Shown: piece by piece, positions 21,818 to 32,373 of the stretch
Position numbering within the stretch: position 1 is the stretch's first letter
How the letters are laid out: every line of letters begins with the position of its first letter
Assembly (NCBI GenBank): GCA_033032865.1
Contig: JAWHQI010000306.1
Location: 1-64,000, forward strand
Length of the DNA stretch: 64,000 nucleotides
Direction of reading: 5' to 3'
DNA from: Dactylorhiza incarnata
Lineage: Eukaryota > Streptophyta > Magnoliopsida > Asparagales > Orchidaceae
Program-made: the position numbers and the translations under genes
Notes under the pieces: generated by a model
Database searches by the model: none
Told to the model about the DNA's origin: nothing
What the model saw: the letters and a program-made list of their open reading frames with translations, nothing else

Positions 21818-23139
21818 CATCTAGCCACCGAATGGTAATGATAGATGGGCGTAAAGCTATCATACCTCTTGGCAGGAGCATCATCAACTGAATCCTAAAT
21901 GATAGGTGAGCATTAAGCTATCATACATCTTGGTGGGAGTATCACCTCGCCACTGAATACCGAGCAATATGGAGAAATCAAACCGTCTCACCTCTTGGTC
22001 GAAAGTTCAAGCTCGCCTCACCGCAAAATACCGAGCAAGGATATATCATCTCCGTTATCACAATCATGACACATAAGTACACATTCGTCATGCAATTATC
22101 AATCACCCTATTTAGTCCATTCATGGTTATCAAACGACATCATATTCTACTCACACAACGATATCTTCTATTCCTCTTACTAACGGTCACAACACACCTT
22201 GCACTTCAGAGTCATTCTCCGGTACGCAATCTACATATGCATATATGCATCATCACCGATCTGGGCCTTTGGTCACGGGTAGGCTTCACACATCATCTTT
22301 AATCCAACTCACACGCCATATTTTCTAATGCATTCATACCGAGGTCGCAATTATATACCACGAGGTTCTAATCGAACCAAAGAAAATCATGGCACCCACT
22401 AATTAGTAGAGGAAACATTCACATGCAAGAAATCAAAAGCTATATGAGCATAGATCGGTCCTAAGACCAGAATGAAGAGTCATTAACCTTGGATCTCTCT
22501 TCGGTGCCATCACAAGTTAGGAAGGATCAACGCGTGGAGTCGATTGCACTGTCGTTTTGACACTCCCACTCGTCTGCAGCACCAAGTTTGCTTAGCCTAG
22601 GTTTTTTCCCTCGGTCTCTCTCTCGCTCTCGGTTTTCAAAAGGTAGGAAAAGTGTGTTATGTCTTTCCCCAATCCACCCTAAGTGAGTCTCGGGTAGAAC
22701 CCTCAGCCATCGAATCACTCCTCGTTTTGTACTACGGTCTCGATCGAGTTCATTTTGAACTCCTGGACCCGTCAGATCTCTGTTGGCTCGGTCAACGATC
22801 TGTCTTAGCTCAATTAGCGATCGATGATCGGTTAATTTGGTCGACGATCGTTGATCGGTTCTTACTTATTCGATGATCGTGGATCAACACTCTGGTCTTC
22901 GATCGCCAATCAGTCCCTCGGTCGTCGATCGCTGGTCTTCGATCATTGTTCGGTTCATTCGGTCGATGATCGCCGATTGGATCCAACAGTCAACAATCGC
23001 TGATCGGACTCCAGTCAGTCACCGATCATTCCTCTAAACAGAGGGCATTCTGCCTGCCTTCTCTTCCGATTCAGCTCAGATTCAGATGGTTGCTACTCCA
23101 AGCGATCAGATGCCAGACTCTGAAAATTGGGGTGTTATA
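21818..23139 (-). mobile_element. gypsy 5' LTR, right piece
   Basis: Continues the LTR begun at 12678 and matches about 1800-3134 of the other LTR. The right end is GGGGTGTTATA, mutated from ...TTACA. It contains a dense field of GATC-type palindromic words (ATCGATGATCGG, CGACGATCGTTGATCGG; 22780-23030). Confidence 0.78.
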
Positions 23140-24768
23140 TAAATGACTCTTCTTCAACGTGGGTAGATGGGGAGACAGTTCCATACGCTCCTGCCAACAT
23201 TTTAAGTGACCATATGCATTCCCGACTACGTCTCCCCCGCTGAAGCTTCCCCTGCAAAATTTCTATGATGGAAAGCACTAGCCAGCTTGTAACGACTCAA
23301 CCATTATAATATCAAAAATATTGTCAGTTTTGGTTCATCTATGCACATCATAAGCTATACCGTAATATTGTCTTTTCAATAGGTGGCCTACGAGCATTTC
23401 CTAAGGGGCCACTGCTGGATCCATTGCTACCATTTGACTTGAGCGGGACTAACCGTCCAACCTACGACATATATAGCATAACACATCATGTCCACCCGAC
23501 GCTTAGTACGAGACTTTACGCTGTCATTTATTTAAGAAAAGACAATTGTGACATTCCATAAGTTCAAAGTACTTATGGACGAACTTATGGACCTATTAGT
23601 AAGCGCTTGATCCTACACCTCTCCACCAATCTTATCTTTTTATTCTTCTCATTCTTGAACACGAAGATAGATTTATGTAATTTGTGATGATGAGTAGAAG
23701 TGTCATGTAATAAATCATTATTAATTGTAGTGTATAAGTCATGAATAATGTGACATAATAAATAACCTTCGTTGAGACCTCTGTTACTGCTGGGAGATAA
23801 TCTCACGTCTGTGAGAAAACTAAATTTTAGTTTTACTCAGGCACCAAGTAAGAATAAATTTATGATAATTTGTAAAAAAAAATTAAAAGGGATGATTAGC
23901 ACTAACTAACAACTAGAAAAACAAAACTTTTTTTAAAAAATATATGCTGAATAATTTGGCTGAAAACACAAAGAAACGAAGGTATGACAAAAAGAGAGCA
24001 AAAGAGGACTAATATTAAACAATAATTCAAGAGAAGATAAGAAGAACTTACAAACTAGGCAGAGTTTTTTCTAGCTTTCCCTTAACACACCCTCTTATCT
24101 AGCTGCGACTAGAAATGTAGAGCAGAGATTCATTCTTCAGTCAACACGACATGCTACCGACTTCGTTGTAGTGACGAATATCGCACTTCCAAAACAACAG
24201 CTTCTCAAATATTTGAACGGAGAAGGCTACATAGAGTTTTTTGGTTTGGTAAATCAACACTTCCTTCATGTGCTCTAGAGTTTCCTACCATTGTTTGTTT
24301 CAGTACCATCTTCTTGAGCTCTCGCTGCCATTCATGGAAATCTTAGATGCAAGTTGCCGATGCGTTTCTTCGTTCATAGGCTGTCGCCGAGTTTTTTTCG
24401 TCGAGCCGACACTGCCTCATGCTCTGAGAAATCCACACCTTTCAGCATCGAAACCAATCCTAAGTAGACTCCTCCTCTTCTGAACCAAGAGGAAGAGGAA
24501 GACCAAGAGGAGCTAAAATGTTAAATAATGCCTCACACTTCTGCCCAAAAACATCGAAGTAGAGTCTCTATTCGATCTTTCACCAAAACAAATATTTGAA
24601 AAACGTCGGAAAAAGTAGAACATATGTAGATTAGCAAAGAACAGGGTCACTCCTTCCTGACAACTAGAAGCTTGTAGTGACTGCACAACTAGTGCAACTT
24701 TTGATCTTCTTCGGCCTCCCTATTCTCCTACTTTGACAACTTTTTTTCATTAAAAAATAAGAGTAATT
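23140..24768. other. intergenic stretch with a 5S-like relic
   Basis: No gene was recognised. Short frames at 23585-23806 and 24268-24483 show no domain. At 23286 a TGTAACGACTCAACC word starts a repeat that resembles LTR starts of small plant retroelements, and 23382-23460 resembles part of 5S rRNA on the minus strand. Confidence 0.5.
23382..23460 (-). repeat. degraded 5S-rRNA-like segment, possibly of a Cassandra-type TRIM
   Basis: On the minus strand the bases GTGGCCCCTTAGGAAATGCT align with the C-box region of plant 5S rRNA, roughly two matches in three over about 32 bases, with a weaker match to the upstream promoter part. Cassandra retroelements carry 5S sequence in their LTRs. The nearby TGTAACGACTC end fits a small LTR element. 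This is a by-eye match of a heavily decayed copy, not an rRNA gene. Confidence 0.35.
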
Positions 24769-25622
24769 TTTGCATACCAATTTTGGCTACCTGCAAATCA
24801 TAAAATTTTACGTGCAAACCAACTTGTTACGTGCAAATCAAATGAAAATTCAAAAAAAAAAAACATTTTCATCGGCCTTCTCTTTACTGCCCAAGGAGTC
24901 TTCTTCAGCGGCTGGCCGGCGGAGTCTTCTTCGTCTGCCGTAGGTAAAACAATATTCTTTATAATTTCATACTCCATTTCTAATATGTCGTGTTCTTAAT
25001 TTCACTCCATGCAGGTGTTAACATCCTCCCGCATTTAATGCTGGAACTTTAATTATTGAACATCTCCATCCGTTCCGCCTGAAGCAAGCAAGATTGCACA
25101 ATCCCCCTGTTTCTACAACTCCAACTATATTGCAAGAAGAGTGGAAATCTATAGAAGCAGGGACTCGAGTTCGCCGGAGATACTGAGGAGTATGACAGCG
25201 GCCATGGGAAAAATGGGCTGCGGAGATTCGAGACCCGCACAAGGCGGCCCGTGTCTGGCTCGGCACCTTCGAGACAGTCGAGGACGCTGCCAGGGCCTAC
25301 GACAAGGCTGCAATCCGCTTCCGTGGAAACAAAGCTGCGACCATGGGGAGGAGAGAAGAGGGATCCCTCCGTTTTCGGCAACGGCCTCCCGCCACCGTCG
25401 GGGATGCTACTGAAGGATTCGCCGGCCGCCGAGGGGTCTTCTTCCACCTGCCGCCGTCGGAGATGCAGGTATTCCACTTGCGAAAACGAGAAGAGAGGTG
25501 GTTTTTTGAAAAAGTCATGTGGTTTGCACCTAGCCATAAGAGTGTTTTGATTATTTTAATCAGATTTATTATTTGATTTTTTTTTGGGCGGTTTGCACCT
25601 AGCCATAATAGGTTTGCGCATA
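24769..25622. mobile_element. TIR element carrying an ERF gene fragment (Pack-type)
   Basis: The left end (24769-24799, TTTGCATACCAATTTTGGC...) read in reverse matches the right end (25590-25622, GGTTTGCACCTAGCCATAATAGG...) at about three bases in four over 33 bases, giving imperfect terminal inverted repeats. Between them lies an AP2/ERF coding fragment and GC-rich gene-like sequence with an intron-like GTAAAA...TGCAG (about 24943-25014). No transposase is present. The target duplication is unclear because the flanks are A-rich. It may be a Pack-MULE or similar element; the superfamily is not determined. Confidence 0.5.
25100..25345 (+). pseudogene. AP2/ERF transcription factor fragment, two stops
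   Basis: Reading on the plus strand, about 25170-25340 encodes most of one AP2/ERF DNA-binding domain: [26 protein letters not shown], then [19 protein letters not shown] and [11 protein letters not shown]. Both stops are TGA where family members have arginine CGA, as expected from CpG decay. Tryptophans and the alanine and aspartate of the ERF type are kept. Upstream codons are open back to about 25080. The normal acidic or other C-terminal region does not follow: the frame continues into unrelated sequence after the domain. ERF proteins bind GCC-box DNA; this copy cannot be made intact. Confidence 0.85.
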
Positions 25623-26103
25623 ACACTACTCAAAAATAAAAAATGTATTGTATCGTGATAATGCCGGTAGGCAACTAAAAAGAAAAGAAGCTTACAAACC
25701 TGAGAATAGGGTGACATATAGGTTAATTGTCAGCTTGTTGCACGAAAACAACCTACATACTAAGCTATAGACATCCTATACCCCGCTTTTTTTAGAAATC
25801 TGACCCGGGCACATGACCAGGTGTGTCTCTACTTGGTTCCGCCCCTATCTGACAACCTTTAATGAGTTCTCATAATCTCTCTCCTCTATTAAATGCAGTA
25901 TGCCCTTTGATGTCGAGCATCACCTCCTCACATGGCCTCTTGGGATGGGGCAATTCATATTAAACTTACAATCAAATTAGTCAATCATCCATAAATTAAA
26001 TATTTTGATTACATAAGAATTGTCATATAAATAAACAATTTGAGATAAAATAAAAAAAATAAAATACAGTGAATTAATTTGAAGTTAACAAATACGAGAA
26101 AAA
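25623..26103. other. AT-rich spacer, possible hAT terminus
   Basis: No gene. GGTTCCGCCCCTA at about 25839-25851 resembles the end of hAT elements whose termini read CAGGGGCGGA, but no partner end was found nearby. Confidence 0.4.
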
Positions 26104-26111
26104 ATAAACAC
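26104..26111. repeat. 8-bp target duplication ATAAACAC (left)
   Basis: Identical to 27005-27012 and directly flanking the hAT-type element 26112-27004. Confidence 0.9.
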
Positions 26112-27004
26112 CAACGTTTTGAAAACCGGACCGGACCGGCCGGTTCAACCGGTCGGACCGTGAACCGGTGTACTATGCGGTCCGGTCAGGGGTCTAAAAC
26201 CGCTCCCACCCAGAACCGGTCAAGAACCGGCGAACCGGCCGGTCAACCCGTAAAACCACGAACCGGAACGGGTTTAGCTTAACCGGGCGGGGCATTAAAA
26301 TTTTTATTTTTTATTTTTAAACTTTTGTGGTGCTGCTCTCTGTCTTTTATAGGGATGTGGAGACATCCTATATTCAATCATGCGATGTGGGACTAATATA
26401 AATACTAGATTTATAAAAAGAAATCAATTCTGACCACTACACCAACATGTTTTATTTGTTTTTTTTTGAATTATATTATATATATACAGTTAATATTCGT
26501 ATTAATTAACGTATAATATTATTATTATTCATATTTGTTAATGTAATAAATTTATTCTTCTTAGCTTATATATATATAAAGGATATACCGAAATTTTTTG
26601 CAATTAACATATACAATTTATATTTTTAATTAATATATATCATATTTAGCCAAAAAAAATTGTATAGTCGAGATGTGTCCGTCTACTTAATTAAAAGTTT
26701 AAAATTTAATTTTCATAATAGATTTGATAACTTATTATATATGTGATAAAATATTAATATTGAGATTTTAGATGATAGCAAAATATGTTACTATTTATGA
26801 AAATATTTTATATAATTTTGACTATCTTTATTCCTATTAATTTTATTAAAAATATATAGACCAAGTTAAATTATAATAGATAATTTTAATATTTATTATA
26901 TTATTTAATATTACGGTTCAACCTCGGTCCGACCGATCCAACCAGTCCAACCTTGAACCTCTGATCTCACCGGTTCGTTCTCCGGTCCTATTCTCAAAAC
27001 CTTG
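26112..27004. mobile_element. non-autonomous hAT element, 893 bp, CCGG-rich ends
   Basis: The left end CAACGTTTTGAAAACCGG and the reversed right end CAAGGTTTTGAGAATAGG are terminal inverted repeats, and a perfect 8-bp duplication (ATAAACAC) flanks them; both are hAT hallmarks. The first 180 and last 90 bases are rich in ACCGGTTC and GGTCCGACC words. The middle is very AT-rich and carries no protein, so mobility would depend on a transposase from elsewhere. Confidence 0.88.
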
Positions 27005-27012
27005 ATAAACAC
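27005..27012. repeat. 8-bp target duplication ATAAACAC (right)
   Basis: Perfect partner of 26104-26111. Confidence 0.9.
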
Positions 27013-27660
27013 TATAATTAATTTGAAGTTATAAGAATATAAAAGGGACAGAAAATTGCGCGATAAAAAATGTACTGCTTGCTAAATATCATGTATGATC
27101 AAAATATTGATATTTGGTGTTGTCGGGCAGATGTTGTGCACAGAAGACTCTTTTAATTGTTATAAGGAATATACACAATGGAGAGCATTTTAATAGTAGT
27201 AGAGAAAGAGAGGCTTTTTGGTTAGGGAGAGCATAGAGAGTAAGAGCTTATTTTCAATTTACATATGTTAATTTTAAATGAAGTAATTTAAATATTTAGT
27301 AACAATTTCAAATTTCATTTAGAGCATGTTGGTTTGTATTTTGTATGGAATTGAAATTGAGATCAATTTTAAATCATATAAGAATTAGTTTGAATTCTAA
27401 TTATGTTGTTCACTTAGAATTGAACAAGAAAAAAAATGAGAGATTAATTCAATTATTGTGATGCCATACAACAATGTTTTCAGCGTCTTCTAAAAGATCA
27501 ACAATTCCTGCAACAAGAGTACTTGTAACTTTCTTTTAATCCAATTTTATGAAGAGAATGTTGTTTGGAACATAATGTAGTTGCTTATTTATTTCGAGTC
27601 ATTGGAAGGGCATGTTATTATTACTATCAATGAAGAATTAAAATTATATGGTCTGCTGAA
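27013..27660. other. AT-rich spacer
   Basis: No gene or clear repeat. The first 30 bases (TAATTAATTTGAAGTTA...) resemble 26071-26090 on the other side of the hAT element, so a small older duplication may predate or accompany the insertion. Confidence 0.5.
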
Positions 27661-27882
27661 AGATTGAGGCTGTGTTTGTTTCGGCGGTGGTGTTTTGGAG
27701 TGTTGGGAATTAGAACGGTGCAAATGGAGGGAGTGAGCAGATCTGGCATTGAAGACCAAAAATAATGTTTTGGAGCATTAGGAGTGGAGAAAAGAGTTTT
27801 ACTAAACAAGTTTTTTTAGCTTTGACCTTTTTTCCCACCGCCAATGAAGAAAAAATGTTGAAACAAATGGAGCCTCAATCTA
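27661..27882. mobile_element. MITE, about 220 bp
   Basis: AGATTGAGGCTGTGTTTGTT at the left and its reverse-complement match (GATTGAGGCTCCATTTGTTT read in reverse) at the right form terminal inverted repeats, with an inner match GGCGGTGG/GGCGGTGGG. No protein. The superfamily and target duplication are not clear. Confidence 0.6.
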
Positions 27883-27982
27883 CAAATTTTTTGAAATAAA
27901 ATAACAAGTCAATATTAAATCAATGGCATTACAAAGTTATACATAACACAGAAAACTACATAATAGATGAAAATATTACTAT

Positions 27983-28304
27983 TGTCCACGACGAGTCCTT
28001 ATTTTTTGAAAACAATCGGTAACATCATCATTTACTTCCAAAAATACTTCTCGCTCAATAAAGTAACTAAACAGTCATTCAACATTTGATCGCTCATATT
28101 ATTGCGCAACTTGTTCTTTACATAATTCAAGCATTTGACTACAAATCGATGAAACTGTTCTCCCATTTTTCTTGGTGGGAAAGAATGAAATTTAGGCTGA
28201 CATAAACCTCTTAGTATATAAGCTTTCCTCACTGCATCATGCTTATTTAAAGGATAGGTGGATATACTTTTTCTCTTTCCCGTATCATGTGGAAATAACC
28301 CCAC
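27983..28304 (-). pseudogene. TTF-type hAT transposase, internally deleted
   Basis: A 90-residue minus-strand frame (28032-28304) fuses the N-terminal TTF zinc-finger region (GKRKSISTYPLN...RKAYILRGLCQPK) to the extreme C-terminal dimerization tail (KLRNNMSDQMLNDCLVT). In full hAT proteins of this type, often annotated zinc finger MYM-type 1-like, some 600 residues lie between. A one-base shift near 28065 separates the last piece, which reads on as IEREVFLEVNDDV...RTRRG to a stop near 27983. The catalytic core is gone, so this is a deletion derivative of an autonomous element. Confidence 0.8.
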
Positions 28305-28671
28305 ATCAAATACATACCGGTTACAATTTCTTGAATTTATGGTGATATTGAAGGAAATACATTCTCACTATCATCGAAAGCTCCACATTCTCACTCTCTT
28401 GAATTATAGTTTTACATGTTGAAGAAGACTCTTAATATTTTAGCTTTTCCCTAAATCATGGATGCGATAAGACTAGACTTTTTCTTCTAACCGTTTATAT
28501 TAAATTTTCACCAAAGCTACATCAATTGATGTTATAACATTACAATTTGCTAAATCAAATAACAAGTGTAAGATCAATAAAGATTCATAAGACTCGTAAC
28601 ATTTGAAAAATTCATCACAGAGTTCTACCTACTCCGCTTGATCCTCTACCGACCAATACAACGGAGCACCC
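28305..28671. other. upstream part of the deleted hAT element
   Basis: Weak minus-strand similarity to the N-terminal leader of TTF hAT proteins continues to about 28420 with stops. The rest has no recognisable coding. Confidence 0.4.
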
Positions 28672-29031
28672 CTGCAAACATTCATTACAAAATCTGCTAT
28701 GTTTTGCTTAATCACTATTTGACTAATACCTCAAAGCACACATACAGTACAAGAATATAGAGAAATGAGGTGAATAGAGCAAAACCATGAAATATACCTT
28801 ATAGCACACCTACGATCGTCGAAATCCAGCCCTCTGATTACAAACTAGAGTCTGCAAACATTCATTACAAAATCTGCTATGTTTTGCTTAATCACTATTT
28901 GACTAATACCTCAAAGCACACATACAGTACAAGAATATAGAGAAATGAGGTGAATAGAGCAAAACCATGAAATATACCTTATAGCACACCTACGATCGTC
29001 GAAATCCAGCCCTCTGATTACAAACTAGAGT
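28672..29031. repeat. perfect tandem duplication, 2 x 180 bp
   Basis: 28672-28851 and 28852-29031 are identical base for base as far as I can compare them, with three further matching bases beyond. The unit starts CTGCAAACATTCATTAC. It lies inside the hAT remnant. No mismatch in 180 bases next to strongly decayed sequence suggests a very recent event or an assembly effect. Confidence 0.95.
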
Positions 29032-29732
29032 CTGGAATCTGGATATATATTGCAATTTGTAAAAAAAACGTTAATTAATACCAAATCATGAAATCAATGA
29101 GAAGATCAAAGAACTGGAAGAATGTAATCCGATGAATGGAAGATCAAATCAAAGAAAAATAATAATTAAAAGCAAAGCTAACTGTCAGGAACTGGAAGAA
29201 CGGAAGATCAAAGATGTATTTAATAACAAAGCTACATGTAGCCGCTGGCTAGAAGACGCGACACGCGAAGAAGAAGAACTGAAGAAGGAGAAGATTAGAT
29301 TTAGTCATTCAGAGCTAACTACGAGAGGCCGAGCCAATGATGCCGCCAGAGAGTCGGAGAGAGATCGAGCGGCGAGCAGCCGAGCCAATGATGTTGTCGG
29401 ACTGCCGGAGGAGAAAACCAGAACTTGTTGGAGCCTGGAAGAGAAAACCTGGAGCTTCCGCGGTTCTGTCGTTGTGCGCCTGTGACGCCCTCGTTTATAC
29501 GATTGCCGATTTGTGAAGTTGTGAAGAGGCAGAACTACAGAAGAGCAGTAAACCCTATATGAGAGGGTCGGCCGGTCCAGGTTCAACGGTCCAACAAATG
29601 ACCAAAAATAACATCATAAATTAAATTGGTGTGTGATTAGCCGATCTTAGGTGTGCAAATATAAAAAAAATTTGTGTGCTTATAGCAAATCTCAAACAAT
29701 AATGAGGGTCAGTGTCCCTAGGGCCCCCCTCT
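29032..29732. other. 5' part of the hAT remnant, no clear gene
   Basis: A 117-residue plus-strand frame (29132-29485) is rich in E, K and R and includes a short direct repeat (GCCGAGCCAATGATG at 29329 and 29380). I see no domain; it is probably transposon leader sequence. Confidence 0.45.
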
Positions 29733-29745
29733 GGATCCGCCCATG
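29733..29745 (-). mobile_element. terminal end of the TTF hAT element
   Basis: The minus strand reads CATGGGCGGATCC, followed inward by AGAGGGGGGCCC, the usual terminus (CAGGGGCGGAGCC type) of TTF-type hAT elements. The opposite end is not found, so no 8-bp duplication can be assigned. Confidence 0.55.
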
Positions 29746-30184
29746 CTTCTGAATAATACAAATTATGAGCTCCTTCCCAAGCAGCTTATAATATTAAAGA
29801 AATACTTTTATTGACTTCTATTGTACTGGGAGGAGCTCATTTTTGCAAGAACTCAATAAATTGATGAACAATTCCATTTATATGGTAAATGAAAACTAAA
29901 TAAATTTGTGATGATCTAGAGAATGTTACGCATAATTCCAATGAATGTGAAGAGCAAAACCAGAATTTGATTTATTATTTGTCTTCTCAGTTGGAAATTA
30001 GCTTCTAACTTTTACGTTTGTTGTTTATTTTGACTCAAAAATTGAGCTTTTAGGCCATGGATGAGCACAACGATACGCCGTTGTTTTCCGAAAAGCCGTT
30101 CCAAGGATTTATAAGAGCGGTGGCAAAAAAGATTTGTAAAAAAACCCGATTTCCTCCTATTTTCCCGCCATGGGTCACGATCCA
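29746..30184. other. spacer between transposons
   Basis: No gene. The minus-strand frames at 30012-30414 run across a transposon border and are not credible. Confidence 0.5.
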
Positions 30185-30187
30185 TGA

Positions 30188-31330
30188 GGTACCGTTCGGC
30201 GGGCCGGATTTGGAATTCTAGCTTTGGAATTCGGATGTCCAATTCTATTTCCGTGGTTCGGCACCGTGGAATTCGGGTGGAAATGAATTTCGGTCAATTC
30301 CAAAAGTTTTAAAAATATGGTAAACCCAATTCTTAGGGTCCACGCTCGAACTTCCCTAGATTCTAGATTTCTCGCGCAGAGACGAGCGAGCTGCTTCTCG
30401 CCCGTCACGTTCATTTCGCCGCTTCCTTCCCGTCAATCGCCCATGCCCATATCCTCCGATAAAATATTCCTCCTTTACCTCCTCCTCTCCTTCCTTTTCC
30501 TCTTCTTCTACCTCACGTTCCTCTTCTTCTTCTTTATGTTATTCTTCTCCTTTTTCTTTTTCTTTTTGATTTTCTTCTTCTCCGTCTGTCAATGCCACTT
30601 TTTAGCTTCCTCCTCCCACGAAGGTTCACAATGGTCGGATCTGAGTTAGGTTTTGCGATTTTTTTGTTAGATTTGAAATTATGTTGCTGCTTGTTAAATC
30701 TGTTTTTTTTTGTTGGATATGAGTAGATTTCTTGCCGTTTTTATTTTTTAGTTCTTAGGATGTACATATTTTATAAGACATTAATAATCAACATATATAA
30801 TTTCATAATTCATAGTCTAGATGGATGATTATAACTCGTAGTTCATAGTTTTTTATAAGCTTAATGTTGCTCACTTTAAGTTTTTTTTTTCTTCTAATGC
30901 TAAGTATGAGTTGTCCAATTTACATATTCATCAAGCTCTTTTCAATTTACATATTCATGACTTTACTTGACGAGATGAAGTTGAAGTGGCTTAGAATGCA
31001 AATTAATGAGTACTTTGTAAGTTATCTATTGAGTATGTGTGTGTGGACATTTTTCTAATATGTGTGCATTTTATTTATATATGTGTGGACTTTTGTATGT
31101 GTGTAGTATTTTTACATGTTGTTTTTTCAATTCTGCTTATTGCAATTTCAGAAATGAATTTTATCCTGCAACCGAACAATAGAATTGTCCAATTTCAATT
31201 CTCCAAATATATACAACATCCGAAGTCCGAACAACAGAATTGGAATTCAGCCAAATTCCAATTCCAGCTGATTTTAGAATCGACAGAATTCCAATTATGC
31301 AATTCCAATTTCAGGGGTCTAAACGGACCC
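30188..31330. mobile_element. PIF/Harbinger-like element, 1143 bp, TSD TGA
   Basis: Starts GGTACCGTTCGGCGGG and ends, in reverse, GGGTCCGTTTAGACCC, imperfect terminal inverted repeats. TGA flanks both ends (30185-30187, 31331-31333). The subterminal regions are full of GGAATTC/CCAATTCC words. The middle has a T-rich block and no transposase. It shares end style and phrases (TATCCTGCAACCGAAC) with the element at 7785-8743, so both may use one transposase. Confidence 0.7.
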
Positions 31331-31333
31331 TGA

Positions 31334-31562
31334 TTGAATTTCGGAAATCACTTCCTGCATTCCGCCTTTCGCACGATTCGATGCCATCAGAAACCCTGTG
31401 GTCCAAGCGAATGGTTCTCCATTTTCTCCTCCATCGCCTAAACCAGGGAGCTCCTTTCTCATGATTCAACCGCTTGAAACGGAGCCGAAACCTTCTCCTC
31501 TATTTTCTCCTCCATCGCAGAAGCAGTGGACTAAATTACCTCTCAACTTTAAACCACAAAAA
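31334..31562 (+). other. gene-like sequence of unknown origin
   Basis: A plus-strand frame from 31398 reads proline- and serine-rich protein (FSPPSPKPGSSF...LFSPPSQKQWTKLPLNFK) and then runs into the microsatellite. It could be a 5' exon cut off by the repeat, but no continuation is seen. I do not recognise it. Confidence 0.25.
31531..31555. repeat. 25-bp direct repeat, left copy
   Basis: CTAAATTACCTCTCAACTTT followed by AAACC; the partner at 36393-36417 differs at one base. The pair brackets the microsatellite and Harbinger block. Confidence 0.8.
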
Positions 31563-31888
31563 TATATGTGTGTGTGTGTGTGTGCATATATGTGTGTGTG
31601 TGTGTGTATATATGTGTGTGTGTGGCTGTGTATATATATGTTTGTATGTGTGTGTTTGTGTGTTTATGTAAATGTGTGTGTGTATGTATGTGTGTGTGTG
31701 TGTTTATAAATATCGGGGGGGGGGGGGGGGGGGACTGAATTTATATGTTTGTGTGTGTGTGTATATTTGTTTGTGTGTATGAGTGTGTGTGTATATTATG
31801 TTTGTGTGTGTATATGTTTGTGTGTGTGTATATTTGTTTGTGTGTGTATGTTTGTGTGTGTGTATATTTGTTTGTGTGTGTGTATGTT

Positions 31889-31921
<33 letters not shown>

Positions 31922-32373
31922 GCTTGTATGTGTGTGTGTGTATATATGTGTGTGTGGCTGTGTATATATATGTGTATGTGTGTGTGTGTGTGTATGTGTG
32001 TGCATATATGTGTGTGTGTGTGTGTGCATATATGTGTGTTTGTGTGTGTGTTTGTATGTGTGTGTGTGTGCTTGTATGTGTGTGTGTGTGTGTGTATATA
32101 TGTGTGTGTGTGGCTGTGTATATATATGTGTATGTGTGTGTGTGTGCATATATGCGTGTGTGTGTGTGTGTATATATGTGTGTGTGTGGCTGTGTATATA
32201 TATGTGTATGTGTGTGTGTGTGTGTATGTGTGTGCATATATGTGTGTGTGTGTGTGTGCATATATGTGTGTTTGTGTGTGTGTGTTTGTATGTGTGTGTG
32301 TGCTTGTATGTGTGTGTGTGTGTATATGTGTATGTGTGTGTGTGTGTGTATGTGTGTGCATATATGTGTGTGT
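31563..32373. repeat. (TG)n-rich compound satellite, left part
   Basis: More than 800 bases of TGTG, TATATGTG and TTTGTGTG with higher-order units, for example TGTGGCTGTGTATATATATG repeated near 31623, 31953, 32108 and 32185. It contains a run of 19 G at 31715-31733 within TTTATAAATATC-G19-ACTGAATTTATATG. Long frames of Cys/Val or His/Thr here are artefacts. Confidence 0.97.

Larger units (their letters stand above)
1315..23139 (-). mobile_element. decayed Ty3/gypsy element (chromovirus-like), heavily nested
   Basis: Reading on the minus strand, the 5' LTR is 12678-23139 (interrupted), the primer site 12663-12674, gag 12024-12410 plus 6811-7311, protease 6349-6558, RT and RNase H about 4653-5990, integrase and a chromodomain-like tail about 3205-4650, the polypurine tract about 3136-3150, and the 3' LTR about 1315-3134. 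This gene order is gypsy, not copia. LTRs begin TGTAACACCC on the minus strand. Stops and frameshifts occur throughout, so it is inactive. Other insertions inside it are 7317-12018 and 13398-21812. The chromodomain-like tail and LTR termini suggest the Tekay/Del chromovirus group; that lineage call is inference. Confidence 0.8.

Noticed and set aside
29132..29586. Overlapping charged frames
   Set aside because: Opposite-strand shadows in transposon leader sequence without a domain.
30012..30414. Minus-strand frames
   Set aside because: Cross the border of the PIF-like element at 30188, so cannot be one ancient gene.
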